A program made the position numbers and the translations under genes. A model generated the notes under the pieces. The model was not told where the DNA came from. It was given only the letters and a program-made list of their open reading frames with translations, and searched no databases. 64,000 nt of DNA. It comes from Triticum aestivum. Lineage: Eukaryota; Streptophyta; Magnoliopsida; Poales; Poaceae. Positions 34,101 through 45,400 of this stretch are shown here, in pieces (the first letter of the stretch is position 1; every line of letters starts with the position of its first letter). The stretch is taken from contig NC_057814.1 of NCBI RefSeq assembly GCF_018294505.1, positions 42,059,725 to 42,123,724 of the forward strand, written 5' to 3'.

Positions 34101-34538
34101 GGGCCTGTTCGGCAACTGCCCAGCTCCCAGAAATCCTCAAATCCGGCTTCTAGATCTCACCTCCAGCTTCCCGACGGAAATAGTGGATCAGAAAAACCGT
34201 TCGGCAACAGAATTCCCAGATCCCAGTTCGCTAGTCTTGGGCTGGTAGCCTGCTGGCCCATTAAGCTAGATTCTGGCCTGTTAGGGAGCGAAGGTAGTTG
34301 TTGCGTTCTATTCTTCCCTGGACGAAGCGTTTTCTTTCACTTCGCGGTGGCAGCTCACCATAAATAACTCGAACTCCAGCTTCTACGATTTCTGGGATCC
34401 ACGAAACACTCGCTCCCAGTTTTTGCACTACGACCCGCCTTAGATCTGGGAAGCTAGCTTCTCGGAGCTGACCTGTTTGGCCCAGCTTCGCCCGCTGATT
34501 CAGAGAAGCCAGGAGCTGGGCAGTTGCCGAACAGGCCC
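34101..34538. mobile_element. PIF/Harbinger-type MITE, 438 bp
   Basis: A 27-bp perfect terminal inverted repeat, GGGCCTGTTCGGCAACTGCC plus CAGCTCC, flanked by TTA on both sides (34098-34100 and 34539-34541). No transposase. The minus-strand frame spanning it (34261-34548) is an artefact. The near-perfect termini suggest a relatively recent insertion. Confidence 0.85.
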
Positions 34539-35324
34539 TTACTCTCACATTTGCTCACTTTCGGATTGACGGGTGCAACAACAACCTCATCATTTTGTGC
34601 TTCACTGTAATGTTGGCAGCTACATATAAAGCTTCTAGTCAGTGATGGAACCATAGGCTCAGAGAAGAAGAACAACGCAACAAACTTGAGCTGACGTGCT
34701 GAGGGAATATATTTGTGACCCACTCCACATCTTCTAGCCGACCTAATATATACCATAGGCTTAGTGAAGCCTCTAGAGAAGTGGTTCGACCGGACAACAT
34801 AGATGACATAGGTGTTAAGCTTCCGCATAAAGATCCAAGTACTTGGGCAGAATTGCAGAAAGTCCAACGGTTTCCACACGACAAAGTTGCTGCTGCCGGG
34901 GCATCAGGACACAACACTCTGGCTCATTCGTTACTCCATAATCTCCCGAGTGTTAATCAAGAACAGCGGCAATATGTTTAGCAGCTGCAATTACGAGCCC
35001 TCCTCCATGTCGCCAAATACTTTCACCCAGAAGAGTAACAACTTATAGTAGAGCCTAAGGATCCCCTTGTACGATCCGTACAGAAGTCGGAACCACCCTT
35101 CTTCACACAGAAGTCGGAACTTATACTTACACCCTTGATTGTGGTGTGTTTCCATTTATTCCAACAATGCCCTAAGGTTGCAGCGTGCTTCTATGTAATC
35201 CTATATCTGGTTAGCGTGTTCATATATCTGCTTCAACTACTACAAAAAATGCTCCATTATTTCTCACATTTTATTCTGTACGGGTGTGCTTCCATTGCTT
35301 CATACATATGCTTCTATTGTGTAA
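34539..35324. other. Unassigned DNA between two Harbinger-type elements
   Basis: Open frames of 70-140 codons on both strands (for example 34639-34917 minus) overlap and contain no domain I recognise. A transcribed-gene remnant is possible. Confidence 0.25.
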
Positions 35325-36618
35325 GGATGCGTTTGGTAGCCTGCATCCAGCCTGGTTATCCAGCCCAACCAGGCTCGCTAGATGCAGCTTTTTTCTGTGT
35401 TGGGTTGTTTGGTTAAAGCACCATTTTGGCTGCATCACTAGAAACGCTCAAATCGGCCGTTTCCAACGAGCCAGGCCCGATCGATGCTCTCCATGGCTCT
35501 GGTGAGCCATGCCTGTATGTGGTTAGCATGTATTTTCTTCTAAGCACCTCTTTAATCTCCTTCATCCCTTCTACACAACCGTGCGTTGATTCGCGTTAGG
35601 TTGTACACGAAAAATATGCACCTCGGTGTTGTGATTCCATTCAGGCGATCGGATCGTAGTTTCGTTCACTCTATATATTTAATTTAGTGTTCATATTTGA
35701 AGCTTTTTTGGACGAACACGGTCAACCGTTAGTAGTTTCCTTCGAGGAGTAGTTTCACCTGTTATTTGACACAACTTTCGTATTGTGCCTTTTCTATTTC
35801 ACTAATCATAGACGAGTAGATCTACCTGTGACAGTGTGTGGAGGTTGGAGGACGGTATGCCGTCGTCGACGGAGATGACTGCTGGGTAGACCTCCTCGTC
35901 GAAGGAGACGACGCCGCGGAAGGCATCCTCGTGCGCAGAGGAGGTGTTGCCATCGGTGTAAGCCAAGAAGCAGCCGCCGCTCCTACCGACGTTGATGCGC
36001 CTGCTCGTGCCACAGCCGGTGCGCTTCTTGGCAGCCATAACGAGGCACGGCAGGCAGTCTCTCGGCGTGCGGTCGCCCAGGCAGAGGCTCCGGGCAGCGC
36101 GACCAGGAGCGGCAGGATGGTGTCCTGGAAGACGGCAGCAACGGCGTCATCCGAGGCAGGGGGCGAGGCGCAGCCATCCGTGGTATATAGTTGGTCGTGA
36201 AAACGCAGCTTCATGGTGCGACTGAGCAGCAGGACAAAGAAGAGGAGGACGACTATGGTGGTGAGCACGCAGGCGGGCGCCATGGATTCGCGTGATAGTC
36301 CCATGCACCGGCGGTGACAGTGGCAATGAGCCGGTGGAGGAGCCACCAGAGATCAGACAGCTCCGGTCGTAGTGGCAGTGAACATTCTACTTTAACCGCT
36401 CTGTTCAGTGTAGTTGTTAACTGCTAATCACCATGCATGTATGCAACCAAATGCCGGGTAGAGGAGTCTTGCATGATGCAGGCAACCTATATACACGTAA
36501 CCAATCAACATGCAAGCATCATATTTTGGCCTGTATCTTCTGAAACCAGGCTCTACTAAGTCTGGCCCGTCTTTTCCATGCAACCTCGAAAAAACGATGC
36601 AGGTAACCAAACGCATCC
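35325..36618. mobile_element. PIF/Harbinger-type element with captured gene fragment
   Basis: The left terminus GGATGCGTTTGGTAGCCTGC and the reverse-complemented right terminus GGATGCGTTTGGTTACCTGC match except at two positions. TAA is duplicated at 35322-35324 and 36619-36621. At 1,294 bp it is far longer than a Tourist MITE and encodes no transposase. Instead its interior carries a GC-rich DUF26-like gene fragment on the minus strand. TIR, target duplication and foreign cargo together suggest capture of host DNA by a non-autonomous element. Confidence 0.75.
35802..36304 (-). pseudogene. DUF26 (Gnk2-homologous) gene fragment, frameshifted
   Basis: The start is probably MGLSRESMAPACVL at 36304. 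A hydrophobic stretch follows (VLTTIVVLLFFVLLL), consistent with a signal peptide or anchor. The next part in that frame runs to about ILPLLV. The homologous continuation is in a different frame: CLGDRTPRDCLPCLVMAAKK, then GGCFLAYTD. This resembles the cysteine-rich C-x(n)-C-x2-C..C..C pattern and YTD ending of a Gnk2/DUF26 unit. The frame change near 36090-36110 means the whole cannot be translated as one protein. The tail from 36038 stays open to a TAG at 35802-35804. DUF26 proteins are secreted or receptor-associated. This copy is a fragment of one unit. Another cysteine-rich family is possible. Confidence 0.5.
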
Positions 36619-37069
36619 TAAATATATTTCTGCACATAAGGATATACATTCTTCCTTTAACCTGGCATGTTTCTATGGTTTAGGTTCCTTATCTTTGTTG
36701 CGAACGGGACCGGGAGCCAGTAGGAGCTTGCAGCATGTGGAGCACTTATCCACGATCAGCCCATTCAGCACATTCTTTGACGTCCACTAGCGTCATTGTA
36801 ATAATGCTACAATATTTGTAATTAAATGAAAAATTTGTATATTGTTGCTCATGTTGAGTTGATTTCTTTCAATGTTCCGTGCTTCTTGTTGTGCTTCCAC
36901 ATGATCTTTTTCACTATTAATATGCTCCATCACACTAGGAATGATGCTTCTAATGCACTTGTCATTGTGTTCGTAGAACAGAAAAACTGGTTCCTACCAC
37001 GCCATCAGTTTGTTTGATCATACCAAAAAAATATTGCTTCCATGCATCAAGAAAAATGCATCCATGGTA
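36619..37069. other. AT-rich, nothing recognised
   Basis: Only short frames without domains. Confidence 0.3.
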
Positions 37070-37227
37070 CTCCCTCCATTCCTAAATATAAGTCTTTGTA
37101 GAGATTTCACTATGAACTACATACGAAGCAAAATGAGTGAATCCACACTATAAAATGCATCTACATACATCCGTATGTGGTTCATAGTAGAATCTCTCCG
37201 AAGACTTATATTTAGGAACGAAGGGAG
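37070..37227. mobile_element. Stowaway MITE, 158 bp
   Basis: CTCCCTCCATTCCTAAATAT at the left pairs with the right end CTTATATTTAGGAACG..GGGAG. TA lies on both sides (37068-37069 and 37228-37229). The interior includes the typical GAAGCAAAATGAGTGAAT and an imperfect palindrome. This is a canonical Triticeae Stowaway. Confidence 0.95.
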
Positions 37228-37625
37228 TATAAATCATGTTGCCATTGGTATTGAAACACATGTTACAAGATTTTAATTAATTGCTGGTTTAATTGTGAAA
37301 ATAATTACACTTTTCCAAAATTATTGCAGCAAAAAATGAAATTAGGAAGCGAGCTAACAGGAGGCAACTAACTATAAGGGAGCTATTACCAGAAATAGTA
37401 CTCCCTGCATTTACTTATACAAGTACACTATAAAATATACATTTTGCATCTATACTAGGCCAGTCAAAAATTAATGATGTTTCCTCGTAGTAGTAACTTG
37501 TTTAATACTTGCATGCATTTTGTCATAATTACACTTAGCTACCCTCTCCACTCAGTTTTCTTGCTTTCATGAGGCGTATTAATGGTCCCAGTATATTGCA
37601 TAACATGCACTAAATTTTACCTTAA
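37228..37625. other. AT-rich, nothing recognised
   Basis: No coding frame. A short AACTATAAGGGAGC motif near 37367 recurs near 49854, possibly a MITE trace. Confidence 0.25.
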
Positions 37626-37655
37626 CTAGTGGCTGGGGCCCGCCCCGGGCGGGCC
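37626..37655 (-). mobile_element. Helitron 3' terminus with hairpin (minus strand)
   Basis: Read on the minus strand: a perfect 8-bp GC stem with 3-nt loop (GGCCCGCC/GGCGGGCC at 37637-37655), a short spacer, then CTAG followed by T. This is the classic Helitron 3' end, of a different family from those at 8404, 12620 and 16236. The element would extend rightwards and now contain the exon at 37945-38200, and perhaps the NudC fragment beyond the retrotransposon. The 5' TC end was not located. Confidence 0.6.
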
Positions 37656-37944
37656 TCCTTTGCGTCACTGTGCGCACTAATCTTGTTGCTGCATTTGTCA
37701 ACGTGCGTATGCAGTGCAAATGAGTACCAACTTTCAAAAATATAATACATGAAATAAAACTACAGAAACATAGTATTCACTAATAGGTGACAACCTTAGA
37801 AGGTGGAGGAATGATCACAGAGCACGACAATCGGTTGAAATCAAAGTCTAACATCCTCCAAAAGACGGGCGACCTCCCAAAGAGAGGCAGAGTCGATACA
37901 TGGATCATATGTATAGGCGATAGCTGTAGTTGACGGTGGTGCAC

Positions 37945-38200
37945 CTAGAGACGATGCACAGTGAGAGAGAGGTGGCACCTTGCCTTGCGCTTGAAGTGGA
38001 AGGCACATATGACACCTTCCTGGATGTTTGTGTGGTTGTGAAACCATGACCAGTTCATCATGATGGTGGCCCACTTGTCGGTTCCAAGCATGAAGCCACT
38101 GGCATAACCCTTGGTTCCGTCTCCAAGCTTGACTGGGAGGGTATCATCATCTTGGTGGATGTATTTCTTCAAGTTGTCATGTGTACTGCACATGAAAGTA
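37945..38200 (-). pseudogene. Terminal-exon-like ORF, weakly B3-like
   Basis: On the minus strand a TACCTTACAG acceptor-like site at 38201 is followed by an 84-codon open segment ending in TAG. It includes LPVKLGDGTKGYASGFMLG, W..F..HTNIQEGVICAFHF and ends HLSLTVHRL. The W..F....I..G..CAFHF arrangement and LxVH ending recall the C-terminal half of plant B3 DNA-binding domains, but similarity is weak. No upstream exon was recognised, so it is likely a captured last exon. Confidence 0.35.
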
Positions 38201-39498
38201 CTGTAAGGTAGAGAGAAAAGGATTGAGGGCATGGCAGAAGACAATATCATGTCATGATGAGTAACTACAATGAAAGAGGCCTAACAATGTAGTGATCGAA
38301 GGATTGTGTTTACAAATTTCTGACTGAAAACTCTTGAGCCAAGTGTACAACAGGCTGCACTCACCACAAGACTAACCATAACTTGATGGTTACAAGGCAT
38401 GCATAGCAAGTAGTAACTTATCAAGTTATCAGTATTTTTCTTCTGTGGTACTTAGAGTCTAAAGCTTGAGCAAACACATTTGATCTACACAGGAAAATGA
38501 TGGAAGCTTAGGCTGCATTTGTTTAGAGCTTCAAGAAATGCAAGATTCTGTTGTTTTCTGCCAGGAGAAAATTAGATAATAGATAAATCTTGGAGGTGTG
38601 CAGTTTATTACCTCGACAACATAGCACACAGAGGCACGACACTTCAACATCTCAGGCAATCAGCGTGATTACCTAACAAGATGAAAAGGCTCAGAATGAA
38701 TTTCAGGACAACACTGGTCCTGACAAATTAAGTAAAATCTATGCATGGAGGGTGAAAGGAAAATATAATCAGAGGGTGAAAAGAACAATATAATCAGACA
38801 ATTGCTCGTAACTCAAATATAAGACCTAGATGGATATATTCTGTCCAGAATACTGCTTGTTAAAGAAGAATACGTACACATGAAATAAAATCTAGCGTAC
38901 GAGCAAGCACGGAATCAATCTATATGCAATATGAGTAACCTGAAAAATAAGATAGATACAAACACTTGTTCTGACTAATGTAACTGAATAAGCTATGCAA
39001 CTATATGAGTAACCTGTAAAATAGAATATGTCCTCAAATATTTCAGACCAACTTTCTTATATAGTATAGAAAATTCATAGGGAAACATTTTAACCAAATA
39101 TATTTAGGGTCAGTAGGCATCCATACATTAATAGACATAACGAACAAACATTTATGTAGGTGTGGTTATATCAACCTTCCACGTAATTCATGACAAAAGC
39201 ATATAATCTATTTATCTACATTAGATGACAGAAGTAAGAAACAAATGGAAAGGAAAGACAATCTGCATGGTGTCTCCATCATGAATCTCATTGTCACCCA
39301 AAGATTGCTCTTTCTTTATTATAGATCAGTTTATAGTACATCCATTCCCCACAGAATATTTCATTTCCAAATTGGAGAAAACAGTACGGTGCTCTTGGGC
39401 TCTTGAATCTTAAGAAAATCTACCAAGATATTTACCCATCCAATAGAATTTTTGACGGAAAATATGCATTCTTATGCAAATTTATTATCATGCATGGA
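38201..39498. other. AT-rich, intron-like
   Basis: No open frame or element ends. It borders the LTR retrotransposon directly, with no target duplication recognisable. Confidence 0.3.
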
Positions 39499-40018
39499 TG
39501 TTGAGGATATAGCTACTGGTGTAACCCGCCCGAGAAGGGCCGGGTTACGTTGCGACAGCCCTTCGTTCAGAAGCCCAAGGACAGGTTAAGGATGGCGGTT
39601 TAGTAATAGGCCTAAGGCTCAAAGGCGGCTTAAAGCCCGTAGTGGTAAACCGCCGTTGTGGCGTGACGTGTAGTGTAAGGCAAGAATAGTTAAGAGTCCG
39701 AGCCGGACACAGTTTATGAGCCGGCCGGGACTCTGAGAGCTGCTGGGCGTTAACCTTTCTATATAAAGGGGCGACCCGGCGGTGGTTCAGGGCAAGTAAG
39801 ACCAGATCAATAGCCAGGCAGAGCGGTTTAGCTCCTGGTCATCTAAACCCTAAGTAATTCCACCATAACTGGAGTAGGCTTTTACCTTCAACGTAAGGGG
39901 CCGAACCAGTATAATCCTCGTCTCCTTTGTCCCGTTTAACCCCTTTAAGCTTCCTAGCTGCGATGGCTCCACGACTAAGTCCTTGCACGAGGACATCTGC
40001 CGTGACAATTCCACGACA
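39499..40018 (+). repeat. 5' LTR
   Basis: Starts TGTTGAGGATATAG and ends CCACGACA. A core promoter CTATATAAAGGGGCG lies at 39759-39773. U3 is rich in GCCGG/GGCGG motifs. The short minus-strand frame at its end is an LTR artefact, found in both LTRs. Confidence 0.9.
39760..39767 (+). promoter_or_regulatory. TATA box of the 5' LTR
   Basis: TATATAAA followed by AGGGGCGACCCGG. The identical box in the 3' LTR is at 47094-47101. It would drive the sense gag transcript. Confidence 0.7.
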
Positions 40019-40039
40019 GTTGGCGCCCACCGTGGGGCC
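40019..40039 (+). other. Primer-binding-like site
   Basis: TTGGCGCCCACCGTGGGGCC directly follows the CA end of the LTR, the usual place for minus-strand priming. This form is common in grass gypsy elements. I do not assign the tRNA. Confidence 0.7.
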
Positions 40040-40106
40040 AGCGCACAGTGGATTTGAGTTCTTGAAGGGCAGCTTCGAAGGGCTCAAGGGATACGCTGTG
40101 GGCCAG

Positions 40107-41825
40107 ATGACCAAGAGTCGTCGCGGCAAGCTCTACATCGACGATGCAAGCTGGGGCCCCGACGCCGGCTCAATCGAGTACGGGTACCGGGTCCCCTTCG
40201 GCGGAATCCACGTTTTCATTGGCAAGATTGGTGAGCCGGGCCCTGAGCCGGACCTCGTCGCCGACCTCATCGAGACGGCTCAGCGTGCGAGACCCGCCCA
40301 GACTCTGCCTGCCTTGAGGCGTGCTTTCATGGGATGCGTCCATGGAGGACTCTCTGAAGGATCCGGATCTGGCGATGAGACGGCCGCTCGCTCTGACGGC
40401 GAGTCGTCCACAGATGAGACCAACTCGTTATATCAACTTCAGGATGGCAGGCTCGAGGGTGGTTCCGATGGCGACAGTATTCCGGACCCCTTTGAGCCGC
40501 CCAGCCGGGTTGGAATCTTCATGGCCGGCGCACAACCTGTTCAAAACCCCGCTGCTGGGGCAGGGGGCCCTGCGCACTCGCCGGCTCAGGTGCTAATGGA
40601 TCTCACAGATAAGATGACGGCCCTGTTAACCGCTACGGTCGTCCCAGCGGATCAAGCTCAACATGATGCGGAGGTGGCACAGTTAAAGCAGGATATAGCA
40701 AGAGCCAAGGAAGATCTGACAGCGGAAGGGATCAGGATGGCTGCAGAGCGGGCGGCTCTCGACGCCCAGACTCAGCTGATTCAGGCGCAGTCTTTCCGGC
40801 TCACGATGGATCAGAACGCATCCAATGAGATCATGAGAAGGAGGCATCAGAAGGCTCAATCTCGACTCCCTCCGGTTTACGATCCTCGAAACCTCTTCAA
40901 CACGCCTGGTGCAGGGCCCAGTAACCTGCCAGAGATCACGGCACCCGGGGCTGGAACTCCGATTCAGCCGCAAGTGATGGGGCCTCCCCGTGTGAACACT
41001 ACCCCGCCTCAGTACGTGCCAATACCACCGGGTCATTATGCCAACCCGTTGGAAAACATGGTCGCCGCGGCGGCGCGACTGGCGGCTCTCCCAACCGAGG
41101 GCGACTCTCCAACGGCGGTCGAAACCCGCCGGGTCAGAGAACTTCTTCAGACGGCTCTGGCGCAACAGGAGGCATATTCATATAGCCGGGACAGGATTCA
41201 TTCAACCCCTCGTCCAGGCCGGAGCCCAAGTTATAGCAGACACATGGTTTCAGCGACCGGCTCAAGCAACGTCCGGCGCCGTTACTTGCCAGCTGGCCAC
41301 GGCCCGGCACATAATGGAGCCTTTAACGCGGTAGACCAAGACAGAGCACGGCAAGAGGCGGAGCAGGCGCCTCAGTTGACGGCTTACCAGCCCCTCCCGG
41401 TTTATCCGACGGCTTCTATCGAGGCGGGTATACCTACGAGGACCGGAGGTGTCCCTTGTCTGGTGCCGGCTCTTCGTAATGAACGTCTGCCCAAGGATTT
41501 CAAAGGACCTAGGAAGGTACCTAATTATACGGCTGATTTACAACCCGGAGCATGGATCGAGAGCTACGAGATGGCTATGGAGTTGCTAGAGGTCAGCGAA
41601 GCGGCAATGGCCAAATACTTCACCATGATGTTGGATGGGACTGCCCGCACTTGGTTGAAAGGGCTGCCGCCTAATTCTATCGGGTCATGGGCAGAGCTAA
41701 AAGCCCGGTTCATCCAAAACTTCAAAGATACATGTAGGCAATCTATGTCCATTGTGGATTTGACTAACTGCAAGCAGCAAGAGGGCGAGTGGAATATAGC
41801 TCAGCTTCGGCCTTATTACACTTGA
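40107..41825 (+). CDS. gag-like protein of the Tat-type element, 572 aa
   Basis: The first in-frame ATG after the primer site is at 40107 (MTKSRRGKLYIDD). The frame is also open upstream through the LTR end, so an earlier non-ATG start cannot be excluded. Order: N-terminal block with YGYRVPFGGIHVFIGKIGEP; an acidic, Ser-rich linker; a helical, probably coiled-coil region (AEVAQLKQDIARAKEDL..); a Pro-rich linker; and near the C-terminus a retrotrans_gag-type segment (MLDGTARTWLKGLPPNSIGS, WAELKARFIQNF). It ends abruptly after the conserved region at TGA 41823-41825. There is no zinc knuckle or protease, so the 3' half of gag and all pol are lost. It is intact as an open frame, which suggests the truncated form is the element's normal state or the loss is recent. 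Confidence 0.75.
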   Translation: MTKSRRGKLYIDDASWGPDAGSIEYGYRVPFGGIHVFIGKIGEPGPEPDLVADLIETAQRARPAQTLPALRRAFMGCVHGGLSEGSGSGDETAARSDGESSTDETNSLYQLQDGRLEGGSDGDSIPDPFEPPSRVGIFMAGAQPVQNPAAGAGGPAHSPAQVLMDLTDKMTALLTATVVPADQAQHDAEVAQLKQDIARAKEDLTAEGIRMAAERAALDAQTQLIQAQSFRLTMDQNASNEIMRRRHQKAQSRLPPVYDPRNLFNTPGAGPSNLPEITAPGAGTPIQPQVMGPPRVNTTPPQYVPIPPGHYANPLENMVAAAARLAALPTEGDSPTAVETRRVRELLQTALAQQEAYSYSRDRIHSTPRPGRSPSYSRHMVSATGSSNVRRRYLPAGHGPAHNGAFNAVDQDRARQEAEQAPQLTAYQPLPVYPTASIEAGIPTRTGGVPCLVPALRNERLPKDFKGPRKVPNYTADLQPGAWIESYEMAMELLEVSEAAMAKYFTMMLDGTARTWLKGLPPNSIGSWAELKARFIQNFKDTCRQSMSIVDLTNCKQQEGEWNIAQLRPYYT

Positions 41826-41979
41826 GCCATCGGCTCTCATAATGTACATATTTCTATAGCCATGTATATATTGTGATAAATAATAAAGCAGGACCTCTGT
41901 CCTTTTTTCCTCCAAAGGTAAATGTATCATTGTTATTTTCATTGTAATATTACATGGTCATTTGGAGGTTGATCCGGCT

Positions 41980-42385
41980 TAGGATCGTATTCGAATCTAG
42001 CCGTTAAAAATATGATCTTTTGGGGGCTTCCTGTTCAAACATAGGTCGTATTCGAACAAAAGAGAACATAGCTGTCGATACCCACTTGATTGGCATATTG
42101 CTGAGCTCATTGGGGAGTTTTTCTTGATCATATTTGAATCATAGCTTAACCCCCTTTGGGAACCGACGTGGATTGTATTCGAATCAGCGTCGTTAAACAA
42201 CTCTCAAGGTCATTTGGGGGCTTCCTTTTCAAACATAGGTCGTATTCGAACCAAAGAGAACATAGCTGTCGGTACCCTCTTGATCGGCAACGCCAAAGCC
42301 ACTGGGGGCTATATGATCGTATTCGAATCTTAGCTTAACCCCTTTGGGACGGTTCTCTGGTCGTATTCGAATCAGAAGCCTCCAA
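41980..42385 (+). repeat. TCGTATTCGAA repeat cluster and two-copy tandem repeat
   Basis: The 11-mer TCGTATTCGAA occurs exactly at 41985, 42046, 42240, 42317 and 42361, with TTGTATTCGAA at 42173 and a degenerate copy at 42128. It is carried by a tandem duplication of about 194 bp (AACATAGGTCGTATTCGAAC, then GAGAACATAGCTGTCG), copies starting near 42010 and 42209. The TTCGAA core is palindromic. It lies between the end of gag and the 3' end of the antisense gene. Confidence 0.85.
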
Positions 42386-42474
42386 ATTTTTGACATCTTT
42401 TTGTTGCAAACAAGTTCTTTTGATCACATCAAAAGTATTCAAGGGTGGTTTTAATTCCACCGGCTTAACCTTGA

Positions 42475-45400
42475 TTAATAATGTTGATGGCACATAATAA
42501 GCATTATAAGTGCTGGTGAGCCGGAGTTCTCAACCTCATTATTCGGGTTATATAAACCGGAAGTATATTTGAAGGCTCGCAGGTATGCTGTTATGGTTAT
42601 CTCGAAGATATAATTGAGGGCCAGTTTATTATGGTCAAAGGGGGTGCCGTCTTCCTTCAAGCTGGGGTATCCAAGGGCGATGTCGGCCGGGTCTAGCTCC
42701 GGTAGAAACGCCTTGGCCCGGCTCAGAGCGGCTATAGCTCCGGCTCTTGCAGAAGCCCGTCTCAACTCTTGGAAGCGTTGAGGAAGTACGGCAAGCCGCC
42801 TGAGTACATCTGCCAGGTGAGTGGGAACTTCATTTGACAGAGCCACAACGGCTAAGGCATGCTGTGACCCGGTGTAAAGTTGCTCTACCAAGGTATAAAC
42901 CGCCTTCAATTTGATCAACACATTTTGATTAAGATTGGAGCTCCTGGGGCCTGCATGGCAAAGACAGGTAAGCTAGTGACAATTGAGATGCTCTTTGAAA
43001 AAGATATAAACTAGCTAAAACACTTATAGAGTAGCTTACCAAAGATTGCAGAGACCATCTGAGACACATGGTGTTTTAAGCCGGATAGCTCGGCGGCTGT
43101 TCCAGTAAGAGTGGCCTCCGCTTGTTCGGCCCGGCTGAGCAAAGCAGTTTTCTCATCCGCCCAGGCTTTTCTTTCTGCTTCAAACTTTTTCTTCAGTTTC
43201 TATTGTGCAGATACACTGAATTCAAATTTGGAATTGGCCTTTTGGGTCTCACTTTCCTGAGTCTTCAGGCGGTTCTTTAGATCAAAGATTTCCGATTCAA
43301 ATTTTTTACAGGCGGCCTGTACAAATTCCGGGTTACAGTTAGGGTGATTATAATGCAACATTAAGTCCCAAGCACTTTGCAAGCAAAGACACTTGACACT
43401 TGGGGGCTAATGTATGCTGAAAAGCTCTATTTACAGTGTCGGTTCATGAAAATAAGTCCCAAGCACTTTGCAGGCAAAGGTACTTGGCACTTGGGGGCTA
43501 ATGTGTAAAGTTGCTCAACTACTTGATTAAAGTAAGGAAAGGACCGGGTCAATTATGTTGTTTAAGCCGGCCCTTGAGTGTTACCAGGTAAGCCGGTTTT
43601 CTTGCAGTGATTATTAAGCCGGTATTAAGTCTACAACATATTTTATCATAAGTAATAGACTTGGGGCTGGCATGGTAAGGATAACTATGAAGTAAGCAAG
43701 GGAGTCATACCTCAGATTTTTGCTGTATTTGCTTCACCATATCAATTTCCAGGTCCCGGTTGTTGTGCACTTGATTAACATAGCCAGAGACAATTTCTCC
43801 AATGCTCAGATTAGCATAGTCAGTGATGTCCAGCCTGGCCCTGCGGCGTTCCAAAAGTTCTTCCTTGGCAGAGCATCTAGCCAACACGGTGGGTCTTCCC
43901 GGTTCGACAAACTCGGTCCGGGTGATTACAACGTCCGGATCATTTGGATGAGCCGGGTTGGGGATCTCCGGGTTATCAGAACCTTCCATAACTTGTTCAT
44001 CAGATGGAGCAGTGGTGGTTTCAGGAGCTGGTGCAGACGGCGGCTCATGAGCAGAAGCCTCAGGATCAGTCAGGATCGGCTCTTCGGCCGGCTTATTTTT
44101 CTTCGCCCTCTTGCTGGGCTTTACTTGTACAATGAAAGTCAAAGAGTTAGTGCAAAAACATGAGTAAGATAAGCACAAAATAAGCTGATCATCATTACCC
44201 GGGTGCGGTCTTGAAGGCTGCAAGCTAGACTGAATTGAGTCGCCGGAGAAAGGTGAAGTTCCCTGGTAGTTTGAATCAGAAGAATTAAGTGGTTGACGAC
44301 TGACGCCCGCCAAAGGATGAAAAGGATATAAGTCGGAGATAACCTCAGTCCGGCGCTTCCTTGATGCTTCGGGCAAGCCGGAGGAGAGGTCTGCGTCTTT
44401 GCTGGTCCGGGTCTGCCTCCGGCTCTCATAATTCTGTTGCTTCAAAAGAAATTGAGAATCTTGATAAGCTAAAGGATGTGAAAATCTTACTTTCCGGGTT
44501 ACTCTTCGAACTTTCCGTCTCGGCAAAGGCTCGGAGTCGGATGAAATTATAGTTACCTCTTCATTCACTTCATGACTTGTTCCAGTGTCCTCCTGCTGAT
44601 AATCCATGTCAATAAGATGGTTAAAAAAGGAGCCTAAAGAGTCAAGAGCTACCTCTGACTCGGAGGTGTCTTCCAGACGAAGCAGGTCCGAGGCGCTAGG
44701 TTTACTCCCCTTCTTACGGGGAGCGGCTTTCCTGGCGGCTTTTTTAACTTTTCTGGCTTTCTTGGCAGCTTCGTGGTCATACTTGACCTTCCAGAATTTA
44801 TCATTAGCCTGTAAAATACAACAAAGGTTAGTAAGTTAAGACAAAATCGTTAAAATGGAAGGAGAAGCATTCAGGTCAATGGTTTACCGCTGGAGCCGGG
44901 TTAGTCTTGCAGAAAGGGCTTAAGCCCACTCTCCCGCAATCTGCCAGGCTCTCGTTCAGAAGCGACTTGGTTGTATCATCAATGACGTCCTCAGGTAAGT
45001 CGTCTGGACTGTGTCGTAGAGGATCATCTTTCTGGCCTGTGTAATCACACATCAAGCCGGGGCGGCGGCTTAATGGAATCACTCGCCAGGCAACCCAGAC
45101 CCGGACCAGATCAATACCATTTAAGCCATTCCCCAGAAGAGCTTTGATTTTGTTGATGGTGGGTGTAAGTGGTTGACGTTCAGCTTGAGATAATTTGTCT
45201 GGCAAGGGGTGATTTGACTCCAGACGCAGGGCGCGAAAGCCGGGTAGAGGGTTCTCGTCAGCCGGAGACGTGTCCTGGCAGTAGAACCATGTCTGGTTCC
45301 AATCTTTCGGGTGGCTTGGCGGCTCAGCATAAGGAAAGAGACAATCTCTCCGTCGTTGGATTGAAATTCCACCAAGTTCCAAGCTAGGCCCGTTGGCACA

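Noticed and set aside
39839..40129. Minus-strand frame at the 5' LTR, also present in the 3' LTR
   Set aside because: It lies in LTR sequence opposite the known sense transcript and is not part of the antisense gene.
43705..44607. Treating each antisense open frame (42475-42921, 43200-43382, 43705-44607, 44876-45835) as a separate gene
   Set aside because: Donor and acceptor sites join them in phase into one spliced gene.
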